From: Arthrobacter_B citreus
Lineage (GTDB): Bacteria > Actinomycetota > Actinomycetes > Actinomycetales > Micrococcaceae
NCBI RefSeq assembly: GCF_042429235.1
Contig: NZ_JBHMBA010000008.1
DNA: 64,000 bases
Strand: one strand, 5' to 3'
This document shows, in pieces, positions 50,843-58,971 of the stretch (within the stretch, counting starts at the first letter, position 1; the number at the start of each line of letters is the position of its first letter). The position numbers were made by a program, and so were the translations under genes. Below the pieces are notes generated by a model. It worked only from the letters and a program-made list of their open reading frames with translations. It made no database searches and was not told where the DNA came from.

Positions 50843-51940
50843 ATGACGCAAACATCCGCAGTGATCGCGCCGCTGGCCATTCCCGAGACCCTCGACCCCT
50901 CGGATCCAGCGGCGGCGGACTTTATCGCGGCCGGGCGCCTGCTCAACGGGCACATGCTCGAGGTGTGGGGAAACACCGATTTCCACGACACTCCGCAGAC
51001 CCAACTGGCCGGCTGCCGCCCCACGCCCGTCCGGCGGCGGGTGCTTCTGGCTGCGCGGTCCGGTGACCAGATCCTCGGGCTGGCCACGCTGAGCCTGCCG
51101 CTGGCGGACAACACCCATTCAGCGTTGGTTCACGTAGTGGTGGCACCGCAGGCACGGGGAGCAGGGCTGGGAACACGCCTGTACGCGGCAGCGGAGGAGG
51201 CTGCGGCTGCCGGCGGCAGGACCACGATACTGGGGGAGACAGACCACCCGGCGCGGCCCGGCCGCGCCGGAGGCACGCTCGCACCACAGAGCGGCACGGG
51301 TGTCATCCCCGCCGACCCCGCCGCAGGTTTTGCGGAGAAGATGGGATTCACCCTGGAGCAGGTGGAACGGATCAGCTTGCTGAACCTGATGGACACCGCC
51401 GTTGGAGCGGATGCCCTTGAGGCAGCGGCTGAGATGTCCGGCGGAGACTATGAGCTCGAATTCTGGCACGGTTCCTGCCCGGAGCACCTCGTGGATGCCT
51501 ACGCCGTGCTCCGGCAGAAGATGAGCACCGACGCCCCCATGGCCGGGCTGGATCTCGAGGAGGAACAGTGGGACGCGGCGCGGGTCCGGGAAACCGAGCG
51601 GAAGGCACGGGATATGGACGCGGAGGTCCTGGTCAGCGCGGTGAGGCATGTTCCCAGCGGACAGCTTGCCGGACACACCATGCTGATGGTGTTCAACAGC
51701 AATCCCGCCGTCGCGTTCCAAGATGACACTTTGGTGCTCCGGGAGCACCGCGGCCACCGGCTGGGCATGCTGCTGAAGACGGCCAATGTGGTGAGGCTGC
51801 GCAGTGAGTTGTCCGATGCACTCCGCATCTGGACCTGGAATGCAGCCGAAAACGAGCACATGCTCACCATCAACGACCAGCTCGGTTTTGAGCCCGTGGG
51901 TTATTCGGGCGAATGGCAGAAGCTGCGGCCTGCCCGGTGA
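50843..51940 (+). CDS. GNAT-family acetyltransferase with two GNAT modules
   Basis: 365 residues. The first GNAT module has VVVAPQARGAGLGTRLYAAA, the second VLREHRGHRLGMLLKTANV with FEPVGYSGEWQKL at the end. The tandem architecture is like MshD, but the sequence is distinct and a separate mshD exists in this window. Substrate unknown. Start ATG 50843. It ends 20 bases before the GntR operator and probably is a separate transcript. Confidence 0.83.
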   Translation: MTQTSAVIAPLAIPETLDPSDPAAADFIAAGRLLNGHMLEVWGNTDFHDTPQTQLAGCRPTPVRRRVLLAARSGDQILGLATLSLPLADNTHSALVHVVVAPQARGAGLGTRLYAAAEEAAAAGGRTTILGETDHPARPGRAGGTLAPQSGTGVIPADPAAGFAEKMGFTLEQVERISLLNLMDTAVGADALEAAAEMSGGDYELEFWHGSCPEHLVDAYAVLRQKMSTDAPMAGLDLEEEQWDAARVRETERKARDMDAEVLVSAVRHVPSGQLAGHTMLMVFNSNPAVAFQDDTLVLREHRGHRLGMLLKTANVVRLRSELSDALRIWTWNAAENEHMLTINDQLGFEPVGYSGEWQKLRPAR

Positions 51941-51961
51941 CGCGTCCTTGGTAAGCTCGTC

Positions 51962-51975
51962 GTCTGACATCAGAC
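51962..51975. promoter_or_regulatory. Probable GntR/FadR-type operator (copy 1, ahead of the regulator gene)
   Basis: GTCTGA-CA-TCAGAC, symmetric arms, 22 bases upstream of the regulator start. 13 of 14 bases recur ahead of the kinase gene. Confidence 0.7.
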
Positions 51976-51997
51976 CCAATGTTTACCGAGAGGCATC

Positions 51998-52723
51998 ATG
52001 ATGCGAAAGACCTTGGTGGACACTGTCGCCGACCTGCTGCTGGACCGGATCATTGCGGGGGAGATTCGGCCCGGCTCGGCCCTGCCCTCCGAAGCGGACA
52101 TCGCGGCGGAGTCCAGCGTCAGCCGGCTGACGGTCCGGGAAGCGCTGAAGGCGCTCCGGGCGCAGAACGTGGTCAGTGTCCAGCGCGGACGCGGCACCTA
52201 CGTCAACGCGCCCGAAGAGTGGACCTCCCTTGATGCCATGATCCGTGCGGCCGCCTTCGGCAAGGGGCGGAACAACACCTCGATCCAGCTTCTTGAGGTG
52301 CGCAGGATGATCGAAACCGGTGCGGCGGCCCTCGCCGCAGTGCGCCACACCGAGGACGACCTCTCGCAGCTGCGGGCCCATCTGGAACGGATGGTCCAGG
52401 CGTCGCAGGCGGGCGACGTGGACCGGTTCGTCGCTGCCGATATCGCCTTCCACGACGTGATCCTCAGGGCTTCGGGGAACATCCTGGTGCCGGCCATGTA
52501 TCTCCCGCTGGGCCGCCTGCTCAGCGCAGGCCGCAGGGAAACTTCAGCCGTGCCCGAGATCCAGGCACACGCGATCCTGATGCACCGCGCCATCTGCGAT
52601 GCGCTGGCCTCCGGCAACGCCGAGGATGCCCGGGTGGCCATGGACAACCACATGAACCAGACCCACGAGGATTTGGTGCACTTCGTGCTCGACGACGACG
52701 CCGTGGCCCCGGCCGCTCCCTAG
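51998..52723 (+). CDS. GntR-family (FadR subfamily) transcriptional regulator
   Basis: 241 residues. N-terminal winged helix: LLLDRIIAGEIRPGSALPSEADIA, recognition helix in SVSRLTVREALKALR, wing GRGTYVN (quoted in parts). The C-terminal FCD all-helical domain has VRRMIETGAAALAA, ADIAFHDVILRASGN and MHRAICDALASGN with metal-binding histidines. FadR/FCD regulators sense organic acids. The start may be the second ATG at 52001, better spaced from GAGAGG. It heads the acid-sugar operon and carries the operator seen also before the kinase gene. Confidence 0.92.
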   Translation: MMRKTLVDTVADLLLDRIIAGEIRPGSALPSEADIAAESSVSRLTVREALKALRAQNVVSVQRGRGTYVNAPEEWTSLDAMIRAAAFGKGRNNTSIQLLEVRRMIETGAAALAAVRHTEDDLSQLRAHLERMVQASQAGDVDRFVAADIAFHDVILRASGNILVPAMYLPLGRLLSAGRRETSAVPEIQAHAILMHRAICDALASGNAEDARVAMDNHMNQTHEDLVHFVLDDDAVAPAAP

Positions 52724-52766
52724 GTTCAGGCACCCGCCTTGTATTTTCCGACACACTTATGAGTAA

Positions 52767-52784
52767 GATGTCTGACATCTGACT
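52767..52784. promoter_or_regulatory. Probable GntR/FadR-type operator (copy 2, ahead of the kinase gene)
   Basis: AGATGTC-T-GACATCT (52767-52781) is a perfect 7-1-7 palindrome, and its 14-base part GTCTGACATCTGAC (52771-52784) matches copy 1 in 13 of 14 positions. It overlaps a -10-like TAAGAT and precedes the AGGAG of the kinase gene. Confidence 0.7.
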
Positions 52785-52798
52785 ACATAGGAGTTTTC

Positions 52799-54241
52799 AT
52801 GGAAGATCTGGACACGCTCCTCGCGGGCTACCCGGCAGCCGTGCATGTGCCGGCAGCCGACGTGGCGGCCGGAACAGCCGGCAGCGTTTTTGTTGTCCTC
52901 GACGATGACCCCACCGGCACCCAGTCCGTAGCCGGGCTGCCCGTCCTGACATCGTGGGAGACGACCGATTTTGAGTGGGCCTTCAACACCGGCAGCCCGG
53001 CCCTCTACGTGCTGACGAATTCCCGCAGCCTTTCGGAGCAGGATGCCGCGCGGATCAACCGCGAAATTGTCGCAGGAGCGCTTGCCGCGGCAACGGGCCG
53101 GGACATCCGCCTCTCCTTCGTTTCCCGCAGCGATTCCACCCTCCGCGGCCATTTCCCGCTGGAGACGGACGTCCTGGGCGAAGCGCTCGTCACAGCCGGG
53201 TTCCCGGCGCCCGACGCCGTGATCATGGTTCCCGCTTTCCCGGAAGCAAACCGGATAACCCTTGGTTCGGTGCATTACATGCGCAGTGCGGGGGAGCTCC
53301 AGCCGGTCTCCGAAACGGAGTTCGCCCGTGACGCAACCTTTGGCTACGCCAACTCCAACCTCAGGAACTACGTCGAGGAAAAAACCCGGGGCCGCGTTGC
53401 CGCAGCCGACGTCGTACCCCTGACCCTCGACGTCATCCGCAGCGGACCGGCAGCCGTTGCCGCGGTCCTCGCCACGGTGACCGGCGGCACCCCTGTGGTG
53501 GCAGACGCGGTGACCGAAGACGACCTGCGCCTGCTGGCGCTGGGACTGCAGCAGGCAGAAGCCGCCGGCCGGCGCTTCCTGTACCGGGTGGGCCCTCCGT
53601 TTGTCCGGGCTGCCATCGGCCAGGAGCAGCATGCTCCCCTCACCGCAAAAGACATCTACGGCCAGCAGGAGGAACCGGGAAGCGGTGCGGAAAGCCATTC
53701 CCGTAAGGGCGGCCTGATTGTCGTCGGATCCCATGTGGGCCTGACCACGCGGCAGCTCAACCACCTGCAGGACACCCGGCCGCCGGCCTTCACCGCCGAA
53801 ATCAATGTCGAACTTATCCTGGACGACACGGCGCGGACCGCTCACCTTTCAGACGTGGCTGATGCGGTGGCTTCGGCGCTGACGAACGGCGACGTCGTCC
53901 TGCACACCAGCCGGCTGCTGGTCACAGCGGGGACGGGGGACGAGTCACTGGACATTTCCCGTCGTGTGTCAGCCGCCGTAGTGGATGTTGTCCGCCGTGT
54001 CCTTGCCGCCAACCCGCCCCGGTTCGTCATTGCCAAGGGCGGCATCACCTCCTCCGACGTGGCAGCCAAAGGCCTCCAGATCCGCCGCGCCATTGTCCGC
54101 GGTCCCATGCTGCCGGGCATCGTGTCGCTTTGGGAGCCCGTGGACGGGCCGGCGCAGGGCATCCCGTACGTGGTCTTCGCGGGCAACGTCGGCGACGATT
54201 CCTCGCTGGCCGCCGTCGTGGAAACCCTGTCCGAGTCCTGA
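52799..54241 (+). CDS. Four-carbon acid sugar kinase family protein (DUF1537, OtnK/DtnK-like)
   Basis: 480 residues. N-terminal domain: VFVVLDDDPTGTQSVAGLPV, FVSRSDSTLRGHFPLETDVL and VMVPAFPEANRITLGSVHY. C-terminal nucleotide-binding domain: FVIAKGGITSSDVAAKGLQI and PGIVSLWEP. DUF1537 proteins are ATP-dependent kinases of four-carbon acid sugars such as threonate and erythronate. Start ATG with AGGAG seven bases before. It is the first structural gene of the operon controlled by the adjacent GntR protein. The exact substrate cannot be read from sequence. Confidence 0.92.
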   Translation: MEDLDTLLAGYPAAVHVPAADVAAGTAGSVFVVLDDDPTGTQSVAGLPVLTSWETTDFEWAFNTGSPALYVLTNSRSLSEQDAARINREIVAGALAAATGRDIRLSFVSRSDSTLRGHFPLETDVLGEALVTAGFPAPDAVIMVPAFPEANRITLGSVHYMRSAGELQPVSETEFARDATFGYANSNLRNYVEEKTRGRVAAADVVPLTLDVIRSGPAAVAAVLATVTGGTPVVADAVTEDDLRLLALGLQQAEAAGRRFLYRVGPPFVRAAIGQEQHAPLTAKDIYGQQEEPGSGAESHSRKGGLIVVGSHVGLTTRQLNHLQDTRPPAFTAEINVELILDDTARTAHLSDVADAVASALTNGDVVLHTSRLLVTAGTGDESLDISRRVSAAVVDVVRRVLAANPPRFVIAKGGITSSDVAAKGLQIRRAIVRGPMLPGIVSLWEPVDGPAQGIPYVVFAGNVGDDSSLAAVVETLSES

Positions 54242-54285
54242 TACAAGCCCTTGTCCGCGCTGCCCGCCCGGCCCGGCTGCGCATA

Positions 54286-54330
54286 CACCGCCTGACAGCA
54301 CACCGCCCTACAGCACACCGCCTTACAGCA
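54286..54330 (+). repeat. Three tandem 15-bp repeats before the dehydrogenase gene
   Basis: CACCGCCTGACAGCA, CACCGCCCTACAGCA and CACCGCCTTACAGCA in a row at 54286-54300, 54301-54315 and 54316-54330, then a CA partial copy. They fill most of the 109-base gap between kinase and dehydrogenase genes. Confidence 0.9.
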
Positions 54331-54350
54331 CAGATCAAAGGATCAAACCG

Positions 54351-55247
54351 ATGAACGCATCTTCCGATTACACAGTCGCCGTCCTGGGCCTCGGGGCCAT
54401 GGGGCTGCCCATGGCCACCCGCCTGGCCACGAGCCTGCAGGTGAACGGCTTCGACATCGCCGACGCCCGCCTCCAGCTGGCCGCCGCCGCCGGCATCCGC
54501 ACCTTCACCTCCGGAGCGGAGGCGGCTGCCGGTGCCGACGCGGTGCTGCTGGCCGTCCGCAACGGCGCCCAGCTCAACGACGTCCTCTTTGGCGAAAACG
54601 GGATCGCCGGTGCCCTGAAGCCGGGCGCCGTCGTCATCATGACCTCCACCGTGGGCGTCGCCGCAGTCACCGAAGTGGCCGAAAAGCTGGCGGAGCTCAG
54701 CGTCGACCTCGTGGATGCCCCGTTGTCCGGCGGCCCGGTCCGGGCGGGAACGGGCGATCTGCTGATCGTTGTCGGAGCATCCGAAGCCGCCCGGGACCGC
54801 GCCCAGCCCGTGCTGGACCTGCTGGCATCGACGCTGAGTGTTGTCGGCGGCAAGGCCGGCGACGGCCAGGCGCTGAAGACCGTGAACCAGTTGCTTTGCG
54901 GAGTGCACATTGCCGCCGCTGCCGAGGCACTGGCCCTGGCGAAGTCTCTCGGACTGGACGAGGCAAAGACGCTGGATGCCCTGCAGGCCGGCGCCGCTGC
55001 ATCCTTCATGCTGGGCAACCGCGGCCCGCGCATGCTCGAGGCCTACGAGGAAGGCGGCGCTGAAGTCCTGAGCCGCCTGGACATCTTCGTCAAGGACATG
55101 GGGATCGTCACCAAGGCGGCCCGCGAGGTGGCCCTGCCGACACCGGTGGCCTCAGCCGCCGAACAGCTCTACCTGCTGGGCCAAGCGGCCGGCCTGGGCG
55201 CCGCGGACGATTCCGCGGTCATCAAGGTCCTGGCCCCCGAAAACTAA
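54351..55247 (+). CDS. 3-hydroxyisobutyrate-dehydrogenase-family NAD(P) oxidoreductase (LtnD-like)
   Basis: 298 residues: VAVLGLGAMGLPMATRL (dinucleotide binding), VDAPLSGGPVRAGTGDLLI (substrate/glycine-rich loop), and the catalytic lysine in LKTVNQLLCGVHIAAAAEA. In known DUF1537 pathways an enzyme of this family (LtnD, DenD) oxidises threonate or erythronate to a 2-keto acid before phosphorylation. Position between kinase and GntP permease supports that reaction. ATG 54351 follows a run of tandem 15-bp repeats. Confidence 0.92.
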   Translation: MNASSDYTVAVLGLGAMGLPMATRLATSLQVNGFDIADARLQLAAAAGIRTFTSGAEAAAGADAVLLAVRNGAQLNDVLFGENGIAGALKPGAVVIMTSTVGVAAVTEVAEKLAELSVDLVDAPLSGGPVRAGTGDLLIVVGASEAARDRAQPVLDLLASTLSVVGGKAGDGQALKTVNQLLCGVHIAAAAEALALAKSLGLDEAKTLDALQAGAAASFMLGNRGPRMLEAYEEGGAEVLSRLDIFVKDMGIVTKAAREVALPTPVASAAEQLYLLGQAAGLGAADDSAVIKVLAPEN

Positions 55248-55295
55248 CCACCCCCCACCTGCAGCACCTTTCATCCCTGTCAAAGGAGACACACA

Positions 55296-56708
55296 ATGAG
55301 CGCACTGACGCTCCTGATCATCGCTGTGGCCGGCGTCGCCGTGCTGCTGCTGGCCGTGATCAAGTTCAAGATCCCGGCCTTCCTGGCCCTGCTGACCGTC
55401 AGTGTGCTGGTGGCGGTTGCCGCCGGCATACCGCTGAACGAGGTTGTCGCAGCCGTCCAGGCGGGCATGGGCGGCACCCTGGGTTCCGTTGCCATCCTGG
55501 TTGGCCTGGGCGCCATGCTCGGGAAAATGATCGAGCTGTCCGGAGGGGCCGAGGCCCTGGCCGGGAAGTTCACGAAGATCCTTGGCCCCAAGCGGGTGAC
55601 GGCGGCGCTGACCGGTGCTGCGTTCCTGCTGGCCATTCCCGTCTTCTTTGACGTCGGATTCATCATCCTGGTGCCGATCATCTATGGCTTCGCCAAGGCC
55701 GCGGGCGTCAACCCGCTCAAGGTCGGCCTGCCCGTGGCGGCCATCATGCTCGCGATCCATGTCGTGGTTCCGCCGCACCCCGGCATCGTGGGCGGCGCCG
55801 GCGTCATCGGCGCCGACATCGGCTGGATCACCATCCTTGCTCTTTCGGTGTGCGCCGTGCTGGCTTTCCCTGCCTACTTTGTGGCCCAGTGGATGAACCG
55901 CCGGGACTACCCGATGCTGTCCGCCACCGCTGAACAGTTCCGGCTCTTCGGCAGCGGAAAGTCCGATGTGGAGGTTGAATCCGGTGCCGGCGGCACCGCC
56001 GTCAAGACCTCGGTGCAGGCGCCGCCGTCCCCGGCGATGATTATCACCCTCATTGTCCTGCCCATCCTCATGATCATGACCGGCACCGTCGGCGCCGTCG
56101 TCCTTCCCGAGGACGCAGCTGCGCTGCCTGTCCTGAGCCTCATCGGCTCACCCGTGATCGCCCTGCTGGTGACGGTATTCCTGGCGTTCTTCTTCCTCGG
56201 CATCCGGCGGGGCTGGAGCTCGGCGACCACCGGCGAAGTGATGGATGCCGCGCTGGCCCCCACCGCCATCGTCATTTTGGTCACCGGTGCCGGAGGCGCC
56301 TTCGGCAAGGTGCTGACCGAATCAGGCATCGGCACCGCACTGGCCGACACGCTGTCGTCGGCCGGCCTGCCCATCCTCCTCATGGCCTATGTGCTGGCCG
56401 CAGTGCTGCGTGCCGCACAGGGGTCCGCAACCGTGGCCATCGTGACCACCGCGGGCCTGCTGGCCGCGTCGGTATCCGGCGGCGACTTCTCCGCACTGCA
56501 GATGGCGCTCATCACCATGGCCGTTGGATTCGGCGCGTTTGGCTTCTCGCATGTCAACGACTCCGGTTTCTGGATTGTGACGCGGTACCTGGGCCTCTCG
56601 GTGGCGGACGGACTGAAGACCTGGACTGTCCTGACCACCCTCCTGGGCATCTGCGGCTTCCTCCTGACCTGCGGCCTGTGGCTCGTCCTCAGCCCGCTGG
56701 CAGGCTGA
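55296..56708 (+). CDS. GntP-family gluconate/acid-sugar:H+ permease
   Basis: 470 residues with about 12 to 13 membrane helices. GntP marks: FKIPAFLALLTVSVLVAVAAG, GMGGTLGSVAILVGLGAMLGK, IPVFFDVGFIILVPI, VVPPHPGIVGGAGVIGA, and GAGGAFGKVLTESGIG (quoted in parts). It should import the acid sugar consumed by this operon. Ends one base before the aldolase ATG, hence co-translated. Confidence 0.94.
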   Translation: MSALTLLIIAVAGVAVLLLAVIKFKIPAFLALLTVSVLVAVAAGIPLNEVVAAVQAGMGGTLGSVAILVGLGAMLGKMIELSGGAEALAGKFTKILGPKRVTAALTGAAFLLAIPVFFDVGFIILVPIIYGFAKAAGVNPLKVGLPVAAIMLAIHVVVPPHPGIVGGAGVIGADIGWITILALSVCAVLAFPAYFVAQWMNRRDYPMLSATAEQFRLFGSGKSDVEVESGAGGTAVKTSVQAPPSPAMIITLIVLPILMIMTGTVGAVVLPEDAAALPVLSLIGSPVIALLVTVFLAFFFLGIRRGWSSATTGEVMDAALAPTAIVILVTGAGGAFGKVLTESGIGTALADTLSSAGLPILLMAYVLAAVLRAAQGSATVAIVTTAGLLAASVSGGDFSALQMALITMAVGFGAFGFSHVNDSGFWIVTRYLGLSVADGLKTWTVLTTLLGICGFLLTCGLWLVLSPLAG

Positions 56709-56709
56709 C

Positions 56710-57570
56710 ATGAGAGTCAGACTGGACGAAGTCGTAGCGGAGCGCCTGGCAGCCGGCGCGGCCATCCCCGCGTTCACCTGCTACGACTTCACCACCGCAC
56801 TGGCCGTGGTGTCCGCCGCAGAGGAGGCCCGGCTGCCCGCCATCCTGCTGGTGGCACCGAAGACCGCCGCCGGACCCGGAGGACTCCGGCTCATCAGGGC
56901 CCTTCGGGTGCTGGCTGATGACGCCGGGGTGCCGGTTGTGGTCCAGCTGGACCACGCAGCCGACGCCGGGCTCATCCAGGCCGCCGCAGCGGCCGGAGCA
57001 GACGCCGTCCTCGCTGACGGATCACGGCTGCCCCCGGATCACAATGCCGAGTTCGTGGCGTCGGTTGCTTCCCTGCTCGCCGGGTCCGGTGTCGTTCTCG
57101 AAGCCGAACTGGGTGCCCTCGGTGGCGACGAAGACGATTCCCGCGGCGCCGGGGAGCACGATCCGGCGTCCGGAATGACGGACCCCGCAGCGGTTGCCGG
57201 GTTCCTCGAGGCTTCCACCGCCGATCTCCTGGCAGTCGCCGTGGGCAACGTTCACGGCAACTATTCCGGGGAACCGAAACTCGACTGGGACCGCATATCC
57301 CGGATCCGGGCCGCAGCCGGGACCGTGCCGCTGGTCCTTCACGGCGCCTCGGGCCTGCCGCAGGCAGACCTGGAACGGGCACCGTCCGCGGGGATAGGCA
57401 AGGTCAACATCAACACCGAGCTGCGCACCGCAACCCTTGACGCCGTGGCTGGCGCGCTGCCGGAGGCGAGGAGTTCAGGCGCCAATATGCTCTCCCTGCT
57501 GCAGGTGTGGTCCCGCGCCGCCGGTGCCACGGCGGCCCAAACCCTGCAACTGCTCAGCCCCGCGGGCTGA
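56710..57570 (+). CDS. Class II (fructose-bisphosphate/tagatose-type) aldolase
   Basis: 286 residues of the FbaA/GatY/KbaY superfamily. Motifs in order: IPAFTCYDFTTA, VVVQLDHAAD (metal histidine), VLADGSRLP (family VMIDGS), EAELGALGGDED, AVGNVHGNYSGEPKLD, VLHGASGL and GKVNINTELR. It should cleave a phosphorylated keto acid or ketose to a triose phosphate. Known threonate/erythronate operons use instead the OtnC class II aldolase-adducin decarboxylase plus OtnI isomerase, both missing here. So the route after phosphorylation must differ, or an isomerase is encoded elsewhere. Last gene of the operon; a hairpin follows. Confidence 0.9.
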   Translation: MRVRLDEVVAERLAAGAAIPAFTCYDFTTALAVVSAAEEARLPAILLVAPKTAAGPGGLRLIRALRVLADDAGVPVVVQLDHAADAGLIQAAAAAGADAVLADGSRLPPDHNAEFVASVASLLAGSGVVLEAELGALGGDEDDSRGAGEHDPASGMTDPAAVAGFLEASTADLLAVAVGNVHGNYSGEPKLDWDRISRIRAAAGTVPLVLHGASGLPQADLERAPSAGIGKVNINTELRTATLDAVAGALPEARSSGANMLSLLQVWSRAAGATAAQTLQLLSPAG

Positions 57571-57576
57571 GCCGAA

Positions 57577-57616
57577 GCCGGGCCAAATCCAGCAAGCCTG
57601 CGGGATTTGGCCCGGC
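57577..57616 (+). terminator. Hairpin after the aldolase gene
   Basis: GCCGGGCCAAATCC (57577-57590), 12-base loop, GGATTTGGCCCGGC (57603-57616). A perfect 14-bp stem but no T-run after it, so it may act as a transcript end or as a processing site. Confidence 0.65.
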
Positions 57617-57635
57617 GGTAATTCTCCCGTACTCT
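57606..57635 (+). promoter_or_regulatory. Predicted rplJ-rplL promoter inside the aldolase hairpin
   Basis: TTTGGC (57606-57611), 18-base spacer, TACTCT (57630-57635). It overlaps the 3' arm of the preceding hairpin. Confidence 0.45.
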
Positions 57636-57639
57636 TGAA

Positions 57640-57836
57640 CTACCAAAGACCGTCGGTCGATGTGCTTTCAATCCCACCCGCATCCTGGATCTCCAGGATT
57701 ATGGATGGAACCTGGTTGATCGGACATCCGAAAGTCCCCAGCATGGGGCGGCCTGCGCAGGTGAACGAACTCAGCCAATGGAACGCTTTCGCGTGTTCCG
57801 CTGCTCAGCCCCGTGCATCTGCCCGGGGCGTTTTTT
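57640..57836 (+). promoter_or_regulatory. Ribosomal protein L10 leader with attenuator
   Basis: The 200-base leader of rplJ-rplL lies between promoter and gene. It has internal stems such as ATCCTGGATCTCCAGGAT near 57690, and ends in the terminator-like GCCCCG (57808-57813)/CGGGGC (57824-57829) followed by TTTTTT (57831-57836). Actinobacterial L10 leaders bind L10(L12)4 and switch transcription ahead of rplJ. I did not match every consensus element, so this is a position-and-structure call. Confidence 0.65.
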
Positions 57837-57885
57837 ATGTTCGGGACCCGATCCACCGGCACTATTTCCCCGGAAGGAGGGTTAG

Positions 57886-58446
57886 ATGGCAACGCCAACA
57901 AAGGTATCGGCTGTTGAAGAGATCGTCACAGATTTCAAGGATTCAACTGCTGCCGTACTAACCGAATACCGCGGGCTCACCGTTGCACAGCTCAAGGAGC
58001 TGCGTCGTTCGCTCGGCCAGGACACCAAGTACTCGGTCGTCAAGAACACCCTGACTGGCATTGCAGCCAAGGAAGCCGGCATCGACGCGTTCGACGGCCA
58101 GCTCTCCGGTCCCACTGCAATCGCCTTCATCAAGGGTGACGCAGTTGCAGCTGCAAAGAGCCTGACGGATTTTGCCAAGACCAACCCGCAGCTGATCATC
58201 AAGACCGGTGTATTCGAGGGCAACGCCCTTGACGCTTCCGGTGTTGTTGCCCTGGCTGCCCTTGAATCACGTGAGCTCCAGCTTGCACGCGTCGCCGGTG
58301 TCCTCAAGGCACCGATGTCCATGCTGGCACGCTCGGTCGATGCACTGCGCCTGAAGCTCGAAGAGGGAAGCGATTCTGCTCCCGCCGCCGAAGAGGCTCC
58401 GGCCGCTGAGGAAGCTCCGGCCGCAGAAGCAGCCACCGAAGAGTAA
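57886..58446 (+). CDS. rplJ: 50S ribosomal protein L10
   Basis: 186 residues: MATPTKVSAVEEI, VLTEYRGLTVAQLKELRRSL, YSVVKNTLTGIAAKEAGI and FIKGDAVAAAKSL. The C-terminal 20 residues are an Ala/Glu-rich AAEEAPAAEEAPAAEA repeat. It carries L7/L12 dimers on the stalk. GGAAGGAGGG precedes the ATG. The operon continues with rplL after 77 bases. Confidence 0.99.
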   Translation: MATPTKVSAVEEIVTDFKDSTAAVLTEYRGLTVAQLKELRRSLGQDTKYSVVKNTLTGIAAKEAGIDAFDGQLSGPTAIAFIKGDAVAAAKSLTDFAKTNPQLIIKTGVFEGNALDASGVVALAALESRELQLARVAGVLKAPMSMLARSVDALRLKLEEGSDSAPAAEEAPAAEEAPAAEAATEE

Positions 58447-58523
58447 TCGCTCTTCCAATCCACACTCCGGTGCCGATGCACCATATGGTGCCCGCGCACC
58501 ACTTATAGGAAGGACGCCACACC

Positions 58524-58898
58524 ATGGCGAAGCTGACCAACGAAGAGCTCATTGAAGCCTTCAAGGAACTGTCCATCATCGAGCTTTCCGACTTCGTGAA
58601 GCTCTTCGAAGAGACCTTCGACGTTACCGCTGCTGCTGTTGCAGTTGCCGGTCCCGCCGCCGGTGCTGCCGAGGCCGAGGACGAGAAGACCGAATTCGAC
58701 GTCATCCTCGAATCCGCCGGTGACAAGAAGATCGCAGTCATCAAGGAAGTTCGTGCCCTGACTTCCCTGGGCCTGAAGGAAGCCAAGGACGTTGTAGACA
58801 GCGCCCCGAAGGCTGTCCTGGAAGGCGCTACGAAGGAAGCCGCAGACAAGGCAAAGGAAGCTCTCGAAGCTGCCGGCGCCACGGTTACCGTCAAGTAG
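58524..58898 (+). CDS. rplL: 50S ribosomal protein L7/L12
   Basis: 124 residues: MAKLTNEELIEAFKELSI N-terminal dimer domain, an Ala/Gly hinge (AAAVAVAGPAAGAAEAED), and the C-terminal domain FDVILESAGDKKIAVIKEV, LGLKEAKDVVDSAPKAV. GGAAGGA precedes the start. It recruits translation factors to the ribosome. Confidence 0.99.
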   Translation: MAKLTNEELIEAFKELSIIELSDFVKLFEETFDVTAAAVAVAGPAAGAAEAEDEKTEFDVILESAGDKKIAVIKEVRALTSLGLKEAKDVVDSAPKAVLEGATKEAADKAKEALEAAGATVTVK

Positions 58899-58930
58899 TA
58901 GTTTTTCCCTTCGCGGCTTCGGCCGCGCAG

Positions 58931-58970
58931 ACAGAAAGACCCCGTTCCTTGTGGAACGGGGTCTTTCTGT
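58931..58970. terminator. Bidirectional terminator between rplL and the thiolase gene
   Basis: ACAGAAAGACCCCGTTCC, loop TTGT, GGAACGGGGTCTTTCTGT: 18-bp perfect stem. The thiolase stop begins one base later on the other strand, so both genes share it. A smaller GC hairpin precedes it at 58912-58929. Confidence 0.95.
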
Positions 58971-58971
58971 C

